A stretch of 64,000 bases of DNA from Pseudopedobacter sp038243635 (GTDB taxonomy: Bacteria > Bacteroidota > Bacteroidia > Sphingobacteriales > Sphingobacteriaceae): assembly GCA_038243635.1 (NCBI GenBank), contig JBBSQW010000011.1, positions 1 to 64,000 of the forward strand. The letters are read 5' to 3'. The notes under the pieces are model-generated. The model saw nothing but the letters and a program-made list of their open reading frames with translations. It was not told the origin of the DNA and ran no database searches. Both the position numbers and the translations under genes were made by a program. Numbering within the stretch: the stretch's first letter is position 1; every line of letters starts with the position of its first letter. This document shows, in pieces, positions 55,704 through 64,000 of this stretch.

Positions 55704-55831
55704 CAGCTACTTTTTTAGAAAAGATTGTTAAATACAACCTTTTATCAACAAAGAAAAAAAAACACAAACAGAACATTTACGCTTAATAATTTAAACGCTA
55801 ATGTTCTGCTAAAAAGTTCAAAGCTTAGCGC

Positions 55832-55924
55832 CTATTTCTTATTCTTATGTCTGTTTTTTCTTAAGCGTTTTTTACGCTTGTGAGTAGCCATTTTATGTCT
55901 CTTTCTTTTTTTACCGCTTGGCAT
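55832..55924 (-). CDS. AURKAIP1/COX24-domain small basic protein
   Basis: A 30-residue, strongly basic protein: MPSGKKRKRHKMATHKRKKR, then LRKNRHKNKK. This is the short COX24_C/AURKAIP1-type protein found throughout Bacteroidota; related mitochondrial proteins are ribosomal subunits, so a ribosome-associated role is likely (inference). It sits between the TPR gene and the RNase G gene, and is easy to miss because of its size. Confidence 0.85.
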   Translation of the reverse strand: MPSGKKRKRHKMATHKRKKRLRKNRHKNKK

Positions 55925-55956
55925 AACTTTGAAATTTAATGTTTTATTTAATTATT

Positions 55957-56811
55957 TTAATTACTTAACTCTTTGATCTTACGATCCACAAATCCTGTTA
56001 AACTTGGATCAGCTGCAAGTTCTTTACTTTTCTGATAAGCTAAAATAGCTTCGGGCTTTTGCCCTAAGTTCTCGTAACTAGTTGCTAAGTAAAACCAAGC
56101 TTCTGGTGTTGGCTTAACATCAATTACAGTTTTAAACCTGTCAATAGCTTTTTGAAACTGACCTGATTTCATTGAAAACATGCCAAGGTTCATATTAGCT
56201 TTTTCGTTTTTTGGGTCTTCTTTAACCACACCCAATAGCAGCTGAATTCCTTGCATAGGGTTCTGAGTACCGCTAACATACGCCACGCCTAATCCAGTTT
56301 TTGCATCTAAGCTATTTTCATTCAACTCTAACGCTTTATTATAAGCATTAATAGCCTTATTTACTAAGCCTGGTGTAACAGTAGTGTCGGTATTATTTTG
56401 GTATCCTGAAGTAAACCTATCGCCCGTGACCAACCAATTTGCATAATTTGGCTCTGCATTAGCAACTTCTTCGTAAGAAAACGCAGCCGCAGCAGGTTGA
56501 TTTACATCATCCCATTTTTTAGCAAGCTGCTTTTGAAGCTCGATTTTTTTAGCTCCATCCGCAGATTTCGCTTCCTTTTCAAGTTTTTCAATATCAGCAG
56601 CTAAACTGGCGCTAATCATCTGCTTTGATACAGATGTAACGGTTGTTGCACTTACTTCAGCGCTTTGAGTGTTTACAGTAGCACCCGCTTGCATTTCGGT
56701 GGCTTCTTCTTCACCCTCCTGTTTCACTAAACCTTTGATATCTAAACTGTATAAAACAACCATTAGTACTCCTACTAATCCTATTACAATATATTGTTTA
56801 GATTTCATCAT
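55957..56811 (-). CDS. Tetratricopeptide-repeat protein, membrane-anchored
   Basis: A 284-residue protein with an N-terminal membrane helix (YIVIGLVGVLMVVLYSL), a low-complexity linker rich in Thr, Val and Glu (about 30-65), and four or more TPR motifs (about 100-280; for example ANMNLGMFSMKSGQFQKAID, TPEAWFYLATSYENLGQKPE). It is a probable scaffold facing the periplasm. It follows the HU gene by 4 bases, so is co-transcribed. Its partners are unknown. Confidence 0.85.
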   Translation of the reverse strand: MMKSKQYIVIGLVGVLMVVLYSLDIKGLVKQEGEEEATEMQAGATVNTQSAEVSATTVTSVSKQMISASLAADIEKLEKEAKSADGAKKIELQKQLAKKWDDVNQPAAAAFSYEEVANAEPNYANWLVTGDRFTSGYQNNTDTTVTPGLVNKAINAYNKALELNENSLDAKTGLGVAYVSGTQNPMQGIQLLLGVVKEDPKNEKANMNLGMFSMKSGQFQKAIDRFKTVIDVKPTPEAWFYLATSYENLGQKPEAILAYQKSKELAADPSLTGFVDRKIKELSN

Positions 56812-56815
56812 GTCT

Positions 56816-57115
56816 TTATGCAGTTACAGCTATTTTATTACCATTTTTAACTTTATCAACAAACACTTTTGCTGGTTTAAAACTTGGTACAAAATGTTCA
56901 GGGATAATTATTGCAGTATTCTTTGAGATATTTCTTGCAGTTTTCTCGGCTCTTTTCTTAACTACAAAACTACCAAAACCTCTTACATACACATTTTCTC
57001 CACCTACCATTGCGTTTTTTACTACTTTAAAAAACGCCTCAACAGTCTCTTGTACATCAACCTTCTCTATTCCGGTTTTGTTAGCAATTTCTGCTATAAT
57101 TTCTGCCTTTGTCAT
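56816..57115 (-). CDS. HU/IHF-family DNA-binding protein
   Basis: A 99-residue histone-like protein (TKAEIIAEIANKTGIEKVDV, then a beta-arm region with VYVRGFGSFVVKKRAEKTAR and IPEHFVPSFKPAK). It bends and compacts DNA as a homo- or heterodimer. Its length and arm residues are normal. A TACTTTTG -7 box lies upstream. Confidence 0.95.
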   Translation of the reverse strand: MTKAEIIAEIANKTGIEKVDVQETVEAFFKVVKNAMVGGENVYVRGFGSFVVKKRAEKTARNISKNTAIIIPEHFVPSFKPAKVFVDKVKNGNKIAVTA

Positions 57116-57165
57116 TTGATCTATATTCTTTTAAAATTATTATGTTGTGCAAAGATTTCGGGTTG

Positions 57166-57173
57166 CAAAAGTA
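57166..57173 (-). promoter_or_regulatory. -7 promoter box of the HU gene
   Basis: Minus strand TACTTTTG matches TAnnTTTG. It lies about 50 bases before the HU start codon, in the gap shared with the divergent mutY. Confidence 0.45.
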
Positions 57174-57282
57174 TTGCTTTTAGTTGAATAAGGGAAATAA
57201 ATAACTTAATTTTTTATTTCAACATCTTATTACACAACAATTAAGCAATTTGCACCGCATAATTTTTACAAAAACCGAACAA

Positions 57283-58335
57283 ATGGCGTTTAAAAATGAG
57301 CTAATAAGCTGGTACAGAAACCATAAAAGAGATTTGCCTTGGCGTAACAGTAGTGATGCTTATTTAATTTGGTTGTCAGAAATTATCTTACAACAAACTA
57401 GGGTTGAACAAGGAATGCCATACTTTTTGCGTTTCGCGGAAGCCTACCCTACCGTAAAAGATTTTGCAACAGCGAGTGAGGACGAAATTCTAAGATTATG
57501 GCAAGGGCTAGGTTATTACTCGAGAGGAAGAAATATGCTTAAAAGCGCCAAAAAAGTGATGACTGATTTCGGTGGCACCTTCCCTACTGCTTACTCCGAT
57601 TTAATTACCCTTACCGGAGTTGGCGAATATACTGCATCAGCAATAGCCTCTTTTTCAAGCAATGAGTCAAAAGCGGTGGTTGATGGAAACGTTTACCGGT
57701 TGCTGGCAAGATATTTCGGCATCAACACTCCTATTAACTCTACACAAGGCAAAAAAGAGTTTCAGGCTTTGGCCGATGGAATATTAGATACACATAATGC
57801 TGGCGAGCACAACCAAGCTATGATTGAGTTTGGAGCATTGCAATGCAAACCCAAAAACCCCAATTGTGAGATCTGCCCTTTCATCACTTCGTGTTTTGCT
57901 TATAAACACCAGCAGATAAATGTATTGCCCGTAAAATTAAAAACGATCAAAATTAAAGAGCGCTACTTTCAGTTTTTTATCATCACTAACGAAAAAAATC
58001 AATTGATTATAAAAAGGAGAGGTAATGCTGACATTTGGGCGGGCTTATATGATTTGCCAAGTTTGGAGTTCGAAAAAGCAGAATTAGCAATGCCAAGATT
58101 TAATGCCTTCGCAAGTTGGTTTAAACAAACGCCTATAATTTCTAGCGTCTCAGATCAGGTTAAGCACATTCTAACGCATCAAAGGATATTTGCCAACACC
58201 GTCGAAATTAACACTGATACCAGCGATGTAATTATGCAAGAAGGTTGGATTTGGATTGATTTTGAAGAAATTAAAAATTTCGGAATGCCTAAATTAATTT
58301 TTGACTTCCTTAAAAAAAATCATAAATTGAATTAA
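57283..58335 (+). CDS. mutY: A/G-specific adenine glycosylase MutY
   Basis: A 350-residue base-excision repair enzyme removing A opposite 8-oxoguanine. It has the helix-hairpin-helix (LTGVGEYTASAIASF), the catalytic Asp in VVDGNVYRLLARYF, and the 4Fe-4S ligands C-x6-C-x2-C-x5-C (CKPKNPNCEICPFITSC). A C-terminal NUDIX-like 8-oxoG recognition domain follows (about 225-345). ATG 57283 (MAFKNELISWY) is preferred over the TTG 33 bases upstream. ssb follows after 17 bases. Confidence 0.95.
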   Translation: MAFKNELISWYRNHKRDLPWRNSSDAYLIWLSEIILQQTRVEQGMPYFLRFAEAYPTVKDFATASEDEILRLWQGLGYYSRGRNMLKSAKKVMTDFGGTFPTAYSDLITLTGVGEYTASAIASFSSNESKAVVDGNVYRLLARYFGINTPINSTQGKKEFQALADGILDTHNAGEHNQAMIEFGALQCKPKNPNCEICPFITSCFAYKHQQINVLPVKLKTIKIKERYFQFFIITNEKNQLIIKRRGNADIWAGLYDLPSLEFEKAELAMPRFNAFASWFKQTPIISSVSDQVKHILTHQRIFANTVEINTDTSDVIMQEGWIWIDFEEIKNFGMPKLIFDFLKKNHKLN

Positions 58336-58352
58336 AATTTATCGCTAGAAAC

Positions 58353-58814
58353 ATGTCAGGAATTAATAAAGTTATTTTAGTAGGTCACTTAGGTAAAGAC
58401 CCAGAAGTGAGGCATTTAGACGGAAACGTTTCTGTTGCGAGTTTTCCTTTGGCCACGTCTGAGTCATACAATAAAGACGGAAAAAGAATTGAACAAACCG
58501 AATGGCATAACATTGTAATGTGGAGAGGACTGGCAGATGTAGCCGCCAAATATCTGCAAAAAGGAAAATTGGTTTATATTGAAGGGAAATTAAGAACTCG
58601 TTCTTTTGAAGATAAAGAAGGACACAAAAAATACAGTACAGAGATTGTTGCCGAAAACTTTACGCTTTTAGGTAGAAAGACTGATTTTGAGGGCAGTACT
58701 ACTAATGCTACAACAAGCACCACTGCAACAACTGAATCGGAGCCAGAAACTCCAAAAGACCTTGGAACCGGTGAGTTTGTAAAAGACAATGATGAACGAG
58801 ATTTGCCTTTTTAA
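58353..58814 (+). CDS. ssb: Single-stranded DNA-binding protein
   Basis: A 153-residue SSB with an N-terminal OB fold (1-108, SGINKVILVGHLGKDPEVRH, TEWHNIVMWRGLAD), a Thr-rich flexible linker and the acidic protein-interaction tip ending DLPF. It protects single strands during replication and repair. It is co-transcribed with mutY. Confidence 0.97.
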   Translation: MSGINKVILVGHLGKDPEVRHLDGNVSVASFPLATSESYNKDGKRIEQTEWHNIVMWRGLADVAAKYLQKGKLVYIEGKLRTRSFEDKEGHKKYSTEIVAENFTLLGRKTDFEGSTTNATTSTTATTESEPETPKDLGTGEFVKDNDERDLPF

Positions 58815-58831
58815 CTAATAAAATTTTTAAG

Positions 58832-58855
58832 AGCGACTAAAAAGTCGCTTTTTTC
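58832..58855 (+). terminator. Terminator after ssb
   Basis: AGCGACT and AGTCGCT form a 7-bp stem with an AAAA loop, followed by TTTTTT. Confidence 0.88.
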
Positions 58856-59053
58856 ATTCCTGACCAACAAAATCCATTTCAAAACTTGGACTCACTGCCA
58901 AGAAAAACTTTCAAACGGTTTTACGATTTTAGTAGACGACGAGCACAAAAAAATAAAATTTTCTGTAATTTACCGCTTTGCTATGGTTTTTAATTGTAGT
59001 AACGATTAACGCCTTCAAAACAAAAGAATCAGTTAAAACCTAACACCTATTAA

Positions 59054-60409
59054 ATGGCAAAACATATAAAAGCTATAAAATGCCCAAACTGCGGTAGCGT
59101 TGACAAAACGGAGATCAAACCTGATTATTTTAAATGTAACAGTTGTCAAACAGAATATTTTTTGGACAATGACGACGTTAACATCAATTACAACCATAAC
59201 TATAACAGTTCGTTTCTCGAAACTCTCAAAAAACACAAGAAAACCCTTATTTATATAGCCTGTGGTTTTTTTCTTTTGTTTATTCTTCCATCCATAATTA
59301 CGGGTCTTTTTTCCAGCAATAAACAGCCAGTATCAAATGACAGCGCTTACAGTGTTCGGGAAGAAGAGAAAGAGGTTATCGATCAAGGTTTTTCCAGCAG
59401 TTTTGGAAACAGTATTATCTTTTTGCAAGGCAAATCTCAAGAGCCAGTTACTCTAATAGTAGAGGGCAGGCGATATAAGGCGAGAGAGAATGAACTTAAG
59501 AATGGCCTTTATTATGCTTTTTACAGCCCCACCAAGAAAAAACTTTTAGCAGAGCAAAAATTTAGCGATGACACTGATGATTCTTATAAGATAAAGTTTA
59601 AAAGACTTTCTGACGGTAATATTTACACCATAGATAAACAAAGCCGAATTTTTAAAGTTGACGAAAATGATTTGAAACTGGTAGACATGGATGATCAGTT
59701 TTTCGCCAAAGTCAAAGGCCTTGAAGTGGGGGTTGCCAAGTTAGAATTTGTTAGAGATAGCTACGGAGACGGGTTTATTTTAACAACCAACGAAAACAAA
59801 GTCCGTTACTTTTACCCATTAATCGGCAAATTATATACGGAGAAAGAATTTTATCAGGTTTCGGGTGGCTTCAACAACATGTTGGCAAATGCCAAGAATA
59901 CAACCTTCCATCTTTTTACAAATGAAAGCACCTACTATCCAGAAGATTTACGTCAACTGTTAAAAGTGACCTATAAAGACAATGGAGCTGGCCCTAAAGA
60001 AATTATAAGTCACGTGAGTTGGAACAAAGACTATGGCGGTTCCGGAATTTTTACAGATCGGGATCCCTATAAAAAGGTTTTAATAAGCGATTACCGTAAA
60101 CAGAATAGCCGGATTTTGAATTGGAAAGACATCACTCCTGGCAGGCTTTACCTTAAGCCTAGTATTGTTTTAGACGAAGGCGATGACTTAGTGATCAAAT
60201 TTGATACTGATGCTAGCGAAAAACCTGTAATTAAATTGCAAAAGCTGAGCAACACCGATGGAAAAGTGGAGTGGACGTCAACGATACCAAAAGGGATGAG
60301 TATAAAAGCCCTAAAACGCTATAAAAATGGATTTATAGGTGTTTACGGAGATGGAACACTTTTGTTTGATGCAAAAGGAAACATAACCACAGATTTTAAA
60401 ATAGAATAG
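59054..60409 (+). CDS. Zinc-ribbon membrane protein of unknown function
   Basis: A 451-residue protein with an N-terminal zinc ribbon (C10-PNC13 and C28-NSC31), a single membrane helix (about 64-86, LIYIACGFFLLFILPSIITG) and a long C-terminal domain (about 95-451) of repeated beta-strands that may form a propeller (IYTIDKQSRIFKVDENDLKL; WTSTIPKGMSIKALKRYKNG). I do not recognise the full family. The SPFH protein gene follows after 3 bases, so the two are co-transcribed and may form a membrane complex. Confidence 0.75.
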   Translation: MAKHIKAIKCPNCGSVDKTEIKPDYFKCNSCQTEYFLDNDDVNINYNHNYNSSFLETLKKHKKTLIYIACGFFLLFILPSIITGLFSSNKQPVSNDSAYSVREEEKEVIDQGFSSSFGNSIIFLQGKSQEPVTLIVEGRRYKARENELKNGLYYAFYSPTKKKLLAEQKFSDDTDDSYKIKFKRLSDGNIYTIDKQSRIFKVDENDLKLVDMDDQFFAKVKGLEVGVAKLEFVRDSYGDGFILTTNENKVRYFYPLIGKLYTEKEFYQVSGGFNNMLANAKNTTFHLFTNESTYYPEDLRQLLKVTYKDNGAGPKEIISHVSWNKDYGGSGIFTDRDPYKKVLISDYRKQNSRILNWKDITPGRLYLKPSIVLDEGDDLVIKFDTDASEKPVIKLQKLSNTDGKVEWTSTIPKGMSIKALKRYKNGFIGVYGDGTLLFDAKGNITTDFKIE

Positions 60410-60412
60410 TAT

Positions 60413-61414
60413 ATGGGCTTAGGAAGTTTTTTTAAACGACAATTATCTCAAGTTATTGAGTGGAAAAATCAGGATAAAGCATTGCTGGTTTATAAGTTCC
60501 CTTCAGTTGATGATGAAATAAAGAATGCGAGTAAATTGATTGTAGCGCCAGGACAAGCTGCGGTTTTGGTTTACGAGGGCAAAATTGAAGATCATATTGT
60601 AGCGTCTGGGATTTACGATCTCGAATCTGACAACCATCCATTTATAACCACTTTGCTGAAACTGCGGACTAACTTCGAGAGTGAGCATAAGCTTAAGATC
60701 TATTTCTACAGAAAATCTGAAACTGTGAATATAGGATGGGGAACCTCACAAGCCATTAAATACATCGATCCAGTTTATAATATCCCTGTAGAACTTGGTG
60801 CAAACGGCAGTTATTCATTCAAAATAAATGATTTCTTATACTTTTTTGATGAGATAGTTGGCTCGAGAGATGTTTTCACTGTTGCAGAGGCCCAATCACT
60901 TTTGCAAAGTCGTTTCCCGCAATCTATCTCGTCTGCATTGGCACAAAACGCCATCGCCTATCCTAAGATTGATGCGCAATTGCCAAAATTGGCTAGCGAT
61001 ATTAAAGAATTGCTAAACGCCGAAGCTGAGAATTTGGGTCTGGCGCTCACCGATTTTAAGATCAATGGGACTATTTTTGATGATGCCACCAAAGAAAGAA
61101 TTGAGAAAGTAGCCAATATTACCGCAGAAGCAATGGCTGCGAAAGAGGGTGATTTAACTTACGTTGAACTTGAGAAACTGAGAGCATTGAGAGATGCTGC
61201 AAGAAATGAAGGCGGCTTGGCAGGTGCTGGATTGCAATTTGGTGTGGGAATGGAACTTGGAAAAACGTTTAACAACACAAAAGATACGCAGTTGAACGCT
61301 CCAGCAGATGATGTGGTCGTTAAACTTCAGCAGTTGAAGTTATTGTTGAATGAAGAAATCATTACCAAAGAAGAGTTTGACGCCAAGAAACAAGAATTGT
61401 TAAATAAAATGTAA
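60413..61414 (+). CDS. SPFH-domain protein with C-terminal SHOCT motif
   Basis: A 333-residue protein resembling YdjI/virion-core-like SPFH proteins (GLGSFFKRQLSQVIEWKN; LIVAPGQAAVLVYEGKIEDH). The SPFH domain spans about 1-225, a helical stretch follows (225-262), and a SHOCT motif ends it (about 303-333, LKLLLNEEIITKEEFDAKKQ). SPFH proteins assemble on membranes; SHOCT is a short oligomerisation motif. It sits between the zinc-ribbon protein and a small two-helix membrane protein. Confidence 0.85.
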   Translation: MGLGSFFKRQLSQVIEWKNQDKALLVYKFPSVDDEIKNASKLIVAPGQAAVLVYEGKIEDHIVASGIYDLESDNHPFITTLLKLRTNFESEHKLKIYFYRKSETVNIGWGTSQAIKYIDPVYNIPVELGANGSYSFKINDFLYFFDEIVGSRDVFTVAEAQSLLQSRFPQSISSALAQNAIAYPKIDAQLPKLASDIKELLNAEAENLGLALTDFKINGTIFDDATKERIEKVANITAEAMAAKEGDLTYVELEKLRALRDAARNEGGLAGAGLQFGVGMELGKTFNNTKDTQLNAPADDVVVKLQQLKLLLNEEIITKEEFDAKKQELLNKM

Positions 61415-61424
61415 TCGATTTATC

Positions 61425-61667
61425 ATGAAAAAAATCATAGGATTTGCCATTGCATTGCTGGGTATTTGTTTCATTGGCATTTTAATACTTAGAATTTGGG
61501 ATATAGAAATTGTAACTATCTCAGATTTAGTTAATAGCGGATTAACGCTGCTTTTATTGGGTATTTTAATTACCGTCTTAATTGTTGTTTACGGATTGTT
61601 TTATAAAAACGCTTCAAAAGGTTATGATAAATCTGTGGGCAACAGGGCACACTTAAAAAATAATTAA
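61425..61667 (+). CDS. Small two-helix membrane protein
   Basis: An 80-residue protein with two membrane helices (about 4-22, IIGFAIALLGICFIGILIL, and 37-58, LTLLLLGILITVLIVVYGL) and a polar tail. No family is recognised. It is 10 bases after the SPFH gene and thus the third gene of the operon. Confidence 0.75.
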   Translation: MKKIIGFAIALLGICFIGILILRIWDIEIVTISDLVNSGLTLLLLGILITVLIVVYGLFYKNASKGYDKSVGNRAHLKNN

Positions 61668-61682
61668 ATTTTAAATAAACAA

Positions 61683-61790
61683 GTAGGGATTGCGTAATTG
61701 ATAGCAGTGAAAAGCCCACATCCGCCAGCCGGCGGAGTGGACTTGTAACGAATAGCCCGACCTTCTTTTTATTCGGGATACGCCCAAAAA
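61683..61790 (+). repeat. Dispersed intergenic repeat with GC-rich hairpin
   Basis: TAGGGATTG...GTGAAAAGCCC, then the palindrome TCCGCC-AGCC-GGCGGA, GTGGACTTGTAACGAATAGC and CCGACC. I recognise this layout as a common intergenic repeat of Bacteroidota genomes. A diverged relative lies at 160-235. Confidence 0.55.
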
Positions 61791-61865
61791 GACGATTTAA
61801 ATATCATTCCTCCCTAATAATTTGGCAATCTTTTAGATTTAAAACCGGTTTAATTACTAAAACTT

Positions 61866-61873
61866 TATCTTTG
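61866..61873 (+). promoter_or_regulatory. -7 promoter box of pgi
   Basis: TATCTTTG matches TAnnTTTG, 20 bases before the pgi ATG. Confidence 0.5.
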
Positions 61874-61893
61874 TTAAAAAAATAAATTCAACT

Positions 61894-63534
61894 ATGCTTT
61901 CCAAAATCAATTTCACGCAAACACAAGCCTACGAATATCTTTCAAATCATTTAGTTGATATGGCAGATACTCACATGAAAGACCTTTTTGCTAAAGATCC
62001 AGAACGCTTTAAGAAGTTTTCGCTTCAGTTCAATGATATTTTTATTGATTTTTCTAAAAATAGAATCGACGATAAAACCATTGCTTTATTGTTGCAATTA
62101 GCGAAAGAATGTGATTTAGAGAATGCGATAAACTCGATGTTTAATGGCGAAGCGATTAACGAGACTGAAGACAGAGCTGTTTTACATACCGCTTTACGCA
62201 ACCGTAGCAACACGCCAGTTTTAATAGACGGGAAAGATATCATGCCTGATGTGAATGAAGTTTTGGCCAAAATGAAAAAGTTTTCTGAAGCTATTATTTC
62301 TGGCACTTGGAAAGGTTATACCGGCAAAACCATTACAGATGTGGTAAATATTGGTATTGGTGGATCTGATTTAGGTCCGGTAATGGTTACTGAAGCGCTT
62401 AAAGCTTACAAAAACCATTTAAACCTGCATTTTGTTTCTAACGTTGACGGTACGCATATTGTTGAAACTTTGAAAAAAGTTGATCCAGAAACTACCCTAT
62501 TTTTAATTGCCTCAAAAACTTTTACCACACAAGAAACCATGACTAACGGACATAGCGCTCGTGACTGGTTTTTGGCTAGTGGTGCAGCTGAAGCAGATGT
62601 TGCTAAGCATTTCGCGGCGCTTTCTACCAACGCAGAGGGTGTAAGTAAATTTGGTATTGATACCGAAAACATGTTTGGTTTTTGGGATTGGGTTGGTGGT
62701 CGTTACTCCTTGTGGAGCGCTATCGGAATGCCAATTGCACTTTCAATAGGTTACGATAAGTTTGAAGAATTGTTAACTGGCGCACATGAAATGGATAACC
62801 ATTTCAGAGAAACTCCATTTGAACAAAATATTCCAGTAATTTTAGCCTTATTAGGTGTTTGGTACAACAACTTTTTTGAAGCTGAAACCCAAGCTATTTT
62901 ACCTTATGACCAGTATATGCACCGTTTTGCAGCTTATTTCCAACAAGGAGATATGGAAAGTAACGGCAAACATGTAGATAGAGCTGGAAATGAAGTTAAT
63001 TACCAAACCGGCCCAGTAATTTGGGGCGAGCCAGGTACCAACGGACAGCATGCTTTTTACCAGTTGATTCACCAAGGCACAAAATTAATTCCTTGTGATT
63101 TTATTGCTCCGGCACAATCACACAACCCGTTGGGCGAACACCATAACATGCTTTTATCAAACTTTTTTGCACAAACCGAAGCTTTAATGAACGGTAAAAC
63201 CGAAGAGGAAGTAATTGCAGAATTGAAAGGCAAAAGTCAGGAAGAAATTGACACCATTGCGCCTTTCAAAGTTTTTGAAGGTAACAGGCCAACGAATTCT
63301 ATTTTAGTTAAAATGATTACTCCAAAAGTATTGGGTTCTTTACTTGCCATGTACGAACACAAGATTTTTGTACAAGGCGTAATTTGGAATATTTTTAGTT
63401 TTGACCAATGGGGAGTTGAACTGGGCAAGCAATTGGCTGGTAAAATTTTACCAGAACTTAAAAATGATGCTTCTGTAACTACTCACGATAGCTCTACCAA
63501 CGGATTAATTAATCTATACAAAGCTTGGAGATAA
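61894..63534 (+). CDS. pgi: Glucose-6-phosphate isomerase
   Basis: A 546-residue cytoplasmic enzyme interconverting glucose 6-phosphate and fructose 6-phosphate. Signatures are NIGIGGSDLGPVMVTEAL (phosphate-binding), SNVDGTHI, ASKTFTTQETM, GGRYSLWSAIGMPIAL, the catalytic Glu segment (GEPGTNGQHAFYQLIHQGT) and the late Lys loop (YEHKIFVQGVIWNIFSFDQW). Its length fits the classical PGI family. Single-gene transcript with its own terminator. Confidence 0.98.
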   Translation: MLSKINFTQTQAYEYLSNHLVDMADTHMKDLFAKDPERFKKFSLQFNDIFIDFSKNRIDDKTIALLLQLAKECDLENAINSMFNGEAINETEDRAVLHTALRNRSNTPVLIDGKDIMPDVNEVLAKMKKFSEAIISGTWKGYTGKTITDVVNIGIGGSDLGPVMVTEALKAYKNHLNLHFVSNVDGTHIVETLKKVDPETTLFLIASKTFTTQETMTNGHSARDWFLASGAAEADVAKHFAALSTNAEGVSKFGIDTENMFGFWDWVGGRYSLWSAIGMPIALSIGYDKFEELLTGAHEMDNHFRETPFEQNIPVILALLGVWYNNFFEAETQAILPYDQYMHRFAAYFQQGDMESNGKHVDRAGNEVNYQTGPVIWGEPGTNGQHAFYQLIHQGTKLIPCDFIAPAQSHNPLGEHHNMLLSNFFAQTEALMNGKTEEEVIAELKGKSQEEIDTIAPFKVFEGNRPTNSILVKMITPKVLGSLLAMYEHKIFVQGVIWNIFSFDQWGVELGKQLAGKILPELKNDASVTTHDSSTNGLINLYKAWR

Positions 63535-63555
63535 GCATTCCATAAATAATTTTTA

Positions 63556-63586
63556 AATGGCTTGTGTTTTCACAGGCCATTTTTTG
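63556..63586 (+). terminator. Terminator after pgi
   Basis: AAATGGC-TTGTG pairs with CACAG-GCCATTT around TTTT, then TTTTTG, about 20 bases after the stop codon. Confidence 0.85.
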
Positions 63587-63969
63587 TTTAGTTAAAAACC
63601 AATAATAATTGTTTGGCTACAAACTAGCATCATTTTATAGCGAGCAAAAGATCAATTCCTCCAGCTCATAAACACACAGTTTAGCTTTCTAGAATGACAT
63701 TTTGTTGAGTTAAAACGGTATAATAATTAACCTGAGTTCAATTAATAAGTTTGCTTAACAGTATTCTAAATAATTTGTGGAGGGTTTAATAGCGTTAACG
63801 ATGGGAGCGGCATCCTTTTTGGCTTTTTTTCCAAAAAGATAAAGCGGACAGCGTGTTAAAACGCCCTTGTAATTAGTCACCTTCCTTTTTCACTATTGGA
63901 CTTAGGTTATCACTAAACACCTAATTTGCTGATTTTTAAAGCTTCTATACAAAACCGATTTTTTTAACT
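63587..63969. other. Gene-free region with a dispersed repeat
   Basis: Nothing coding is visible. It contains the third copy of the GGGCGTTTTAACACGCT-type repeat. Confidence 0.5.
63789..63867 (-). repeat. Dispersed intergenic repeat, copy 3
   Basis: On the minus strand it reads GGGCGTTTTAACACGCT, GTCCGCTTTATCTTTTTGG, a T-rich part, GGATGCCGCTCC and CGTTAACGCT, matching the flanks of the copies at 3045 and 33361. The central GTCATCCTGAGC part is replaced by a shorter GGAAAAAAAGCC segment. Confidence 0.6.
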
Positions 63970-64000
63970 TACCTTTGCCAAAAAATTATGCCGGTAAGAT
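63970..64000 (+). CDS. Start of a further gene (partial)
   Basis: A perfect -7 box TACCTTTG lies at 63970-63977, and an ATG at 63988 opens a frame (MPVR) that leaves the window. Too little is visible to name it, and it may be a leaderless or short-leader transcript. Confidence 0.35.

Overview
The window comes from a Bacteroidota chromosome, most likely Sphingobacteriaceae (Pedobacter-like). The reasons are its moderate-to-low G+C, two SusC/SusD pairs, a hybrid two-component (HTCS) regulator, many Bacteroidota-type -7 boxes (TAnnTTTG), a CarB without its C-terminal regulatory domain, and a 30-residue COX24-type basic protein. All identifications rest on reading the sequence and recalling families; no search was run.

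Region 1 (about 0.3-7.3 kb) is a minus-strand sugar-acid cluster facing a divergent IclR regulator: FucP-type permease (frameshifted), L-rhamnose mutarotase-type protein, UxaA-family dehydratase, two SDR dehydrogenases and an FAH-family hydrolase. Together they fit non-phosphorylating oxidation of L-fucose (or a similar 6-deoxysugar) to pyruvate and lactate. A lactonase is not visible.

Region 2 (8.0-31.2 kb) is a polysaccharide utilization locus (PUL). A plus-strand HTCS sensor precedes GH43, GH5-like, GH2 and GH127 enzymes, a SusC/SusD/DUF3823 set, and a VCBS/ASPIC lipoprotein divergent from a PAP2/haloperoxidase-like lipoprotein. A two-part direct repeat, TGAGA-N16-TGAGAGG, occurs upstream of four of its transcription units (HTCS gene, GH5-GH43, susC, GH127) with the same 21-bp period. 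It is the best candidate for the HTCS operator and the strongest new observation here. GH127 points to an L-arabinofuranose-containing plant glycan.

Region 3 (31.7-46 kb) has a duplicated tRNA-fMet/tRNA-Glu pair, era, a GHL10 glycoside hydrolase, a second SusC/SusD pair, a PadR/PspC pair with a candidate PadR operator, and carB with a hairpin at the start of its leader.

Region 4 (46-49.6 kb) is accessory: a DUF6364/PIN toxin-antitoxin pair, a REP-associated tyrosine transposase (RAYT) inside an array of REP hairpins, several of which carry copies of the RAYT 3-prime tail, and a TonB-like gene. The antitoxin, toxin and TonB genes each show one-base frameshifts in homopolymers, which may be sequence errors.

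Region 5 (49.6-64 kb) is mostly housekeeping: lipoprotein, NadR-like ATPase, M16 protease, RNase G, COX24-type small protein, TPR protein, HU, mutY, ssb, an unusual zinc-ribbon/SPFH-SHOCT/membrane triad, and pgi. A further gene starts at the right edge.
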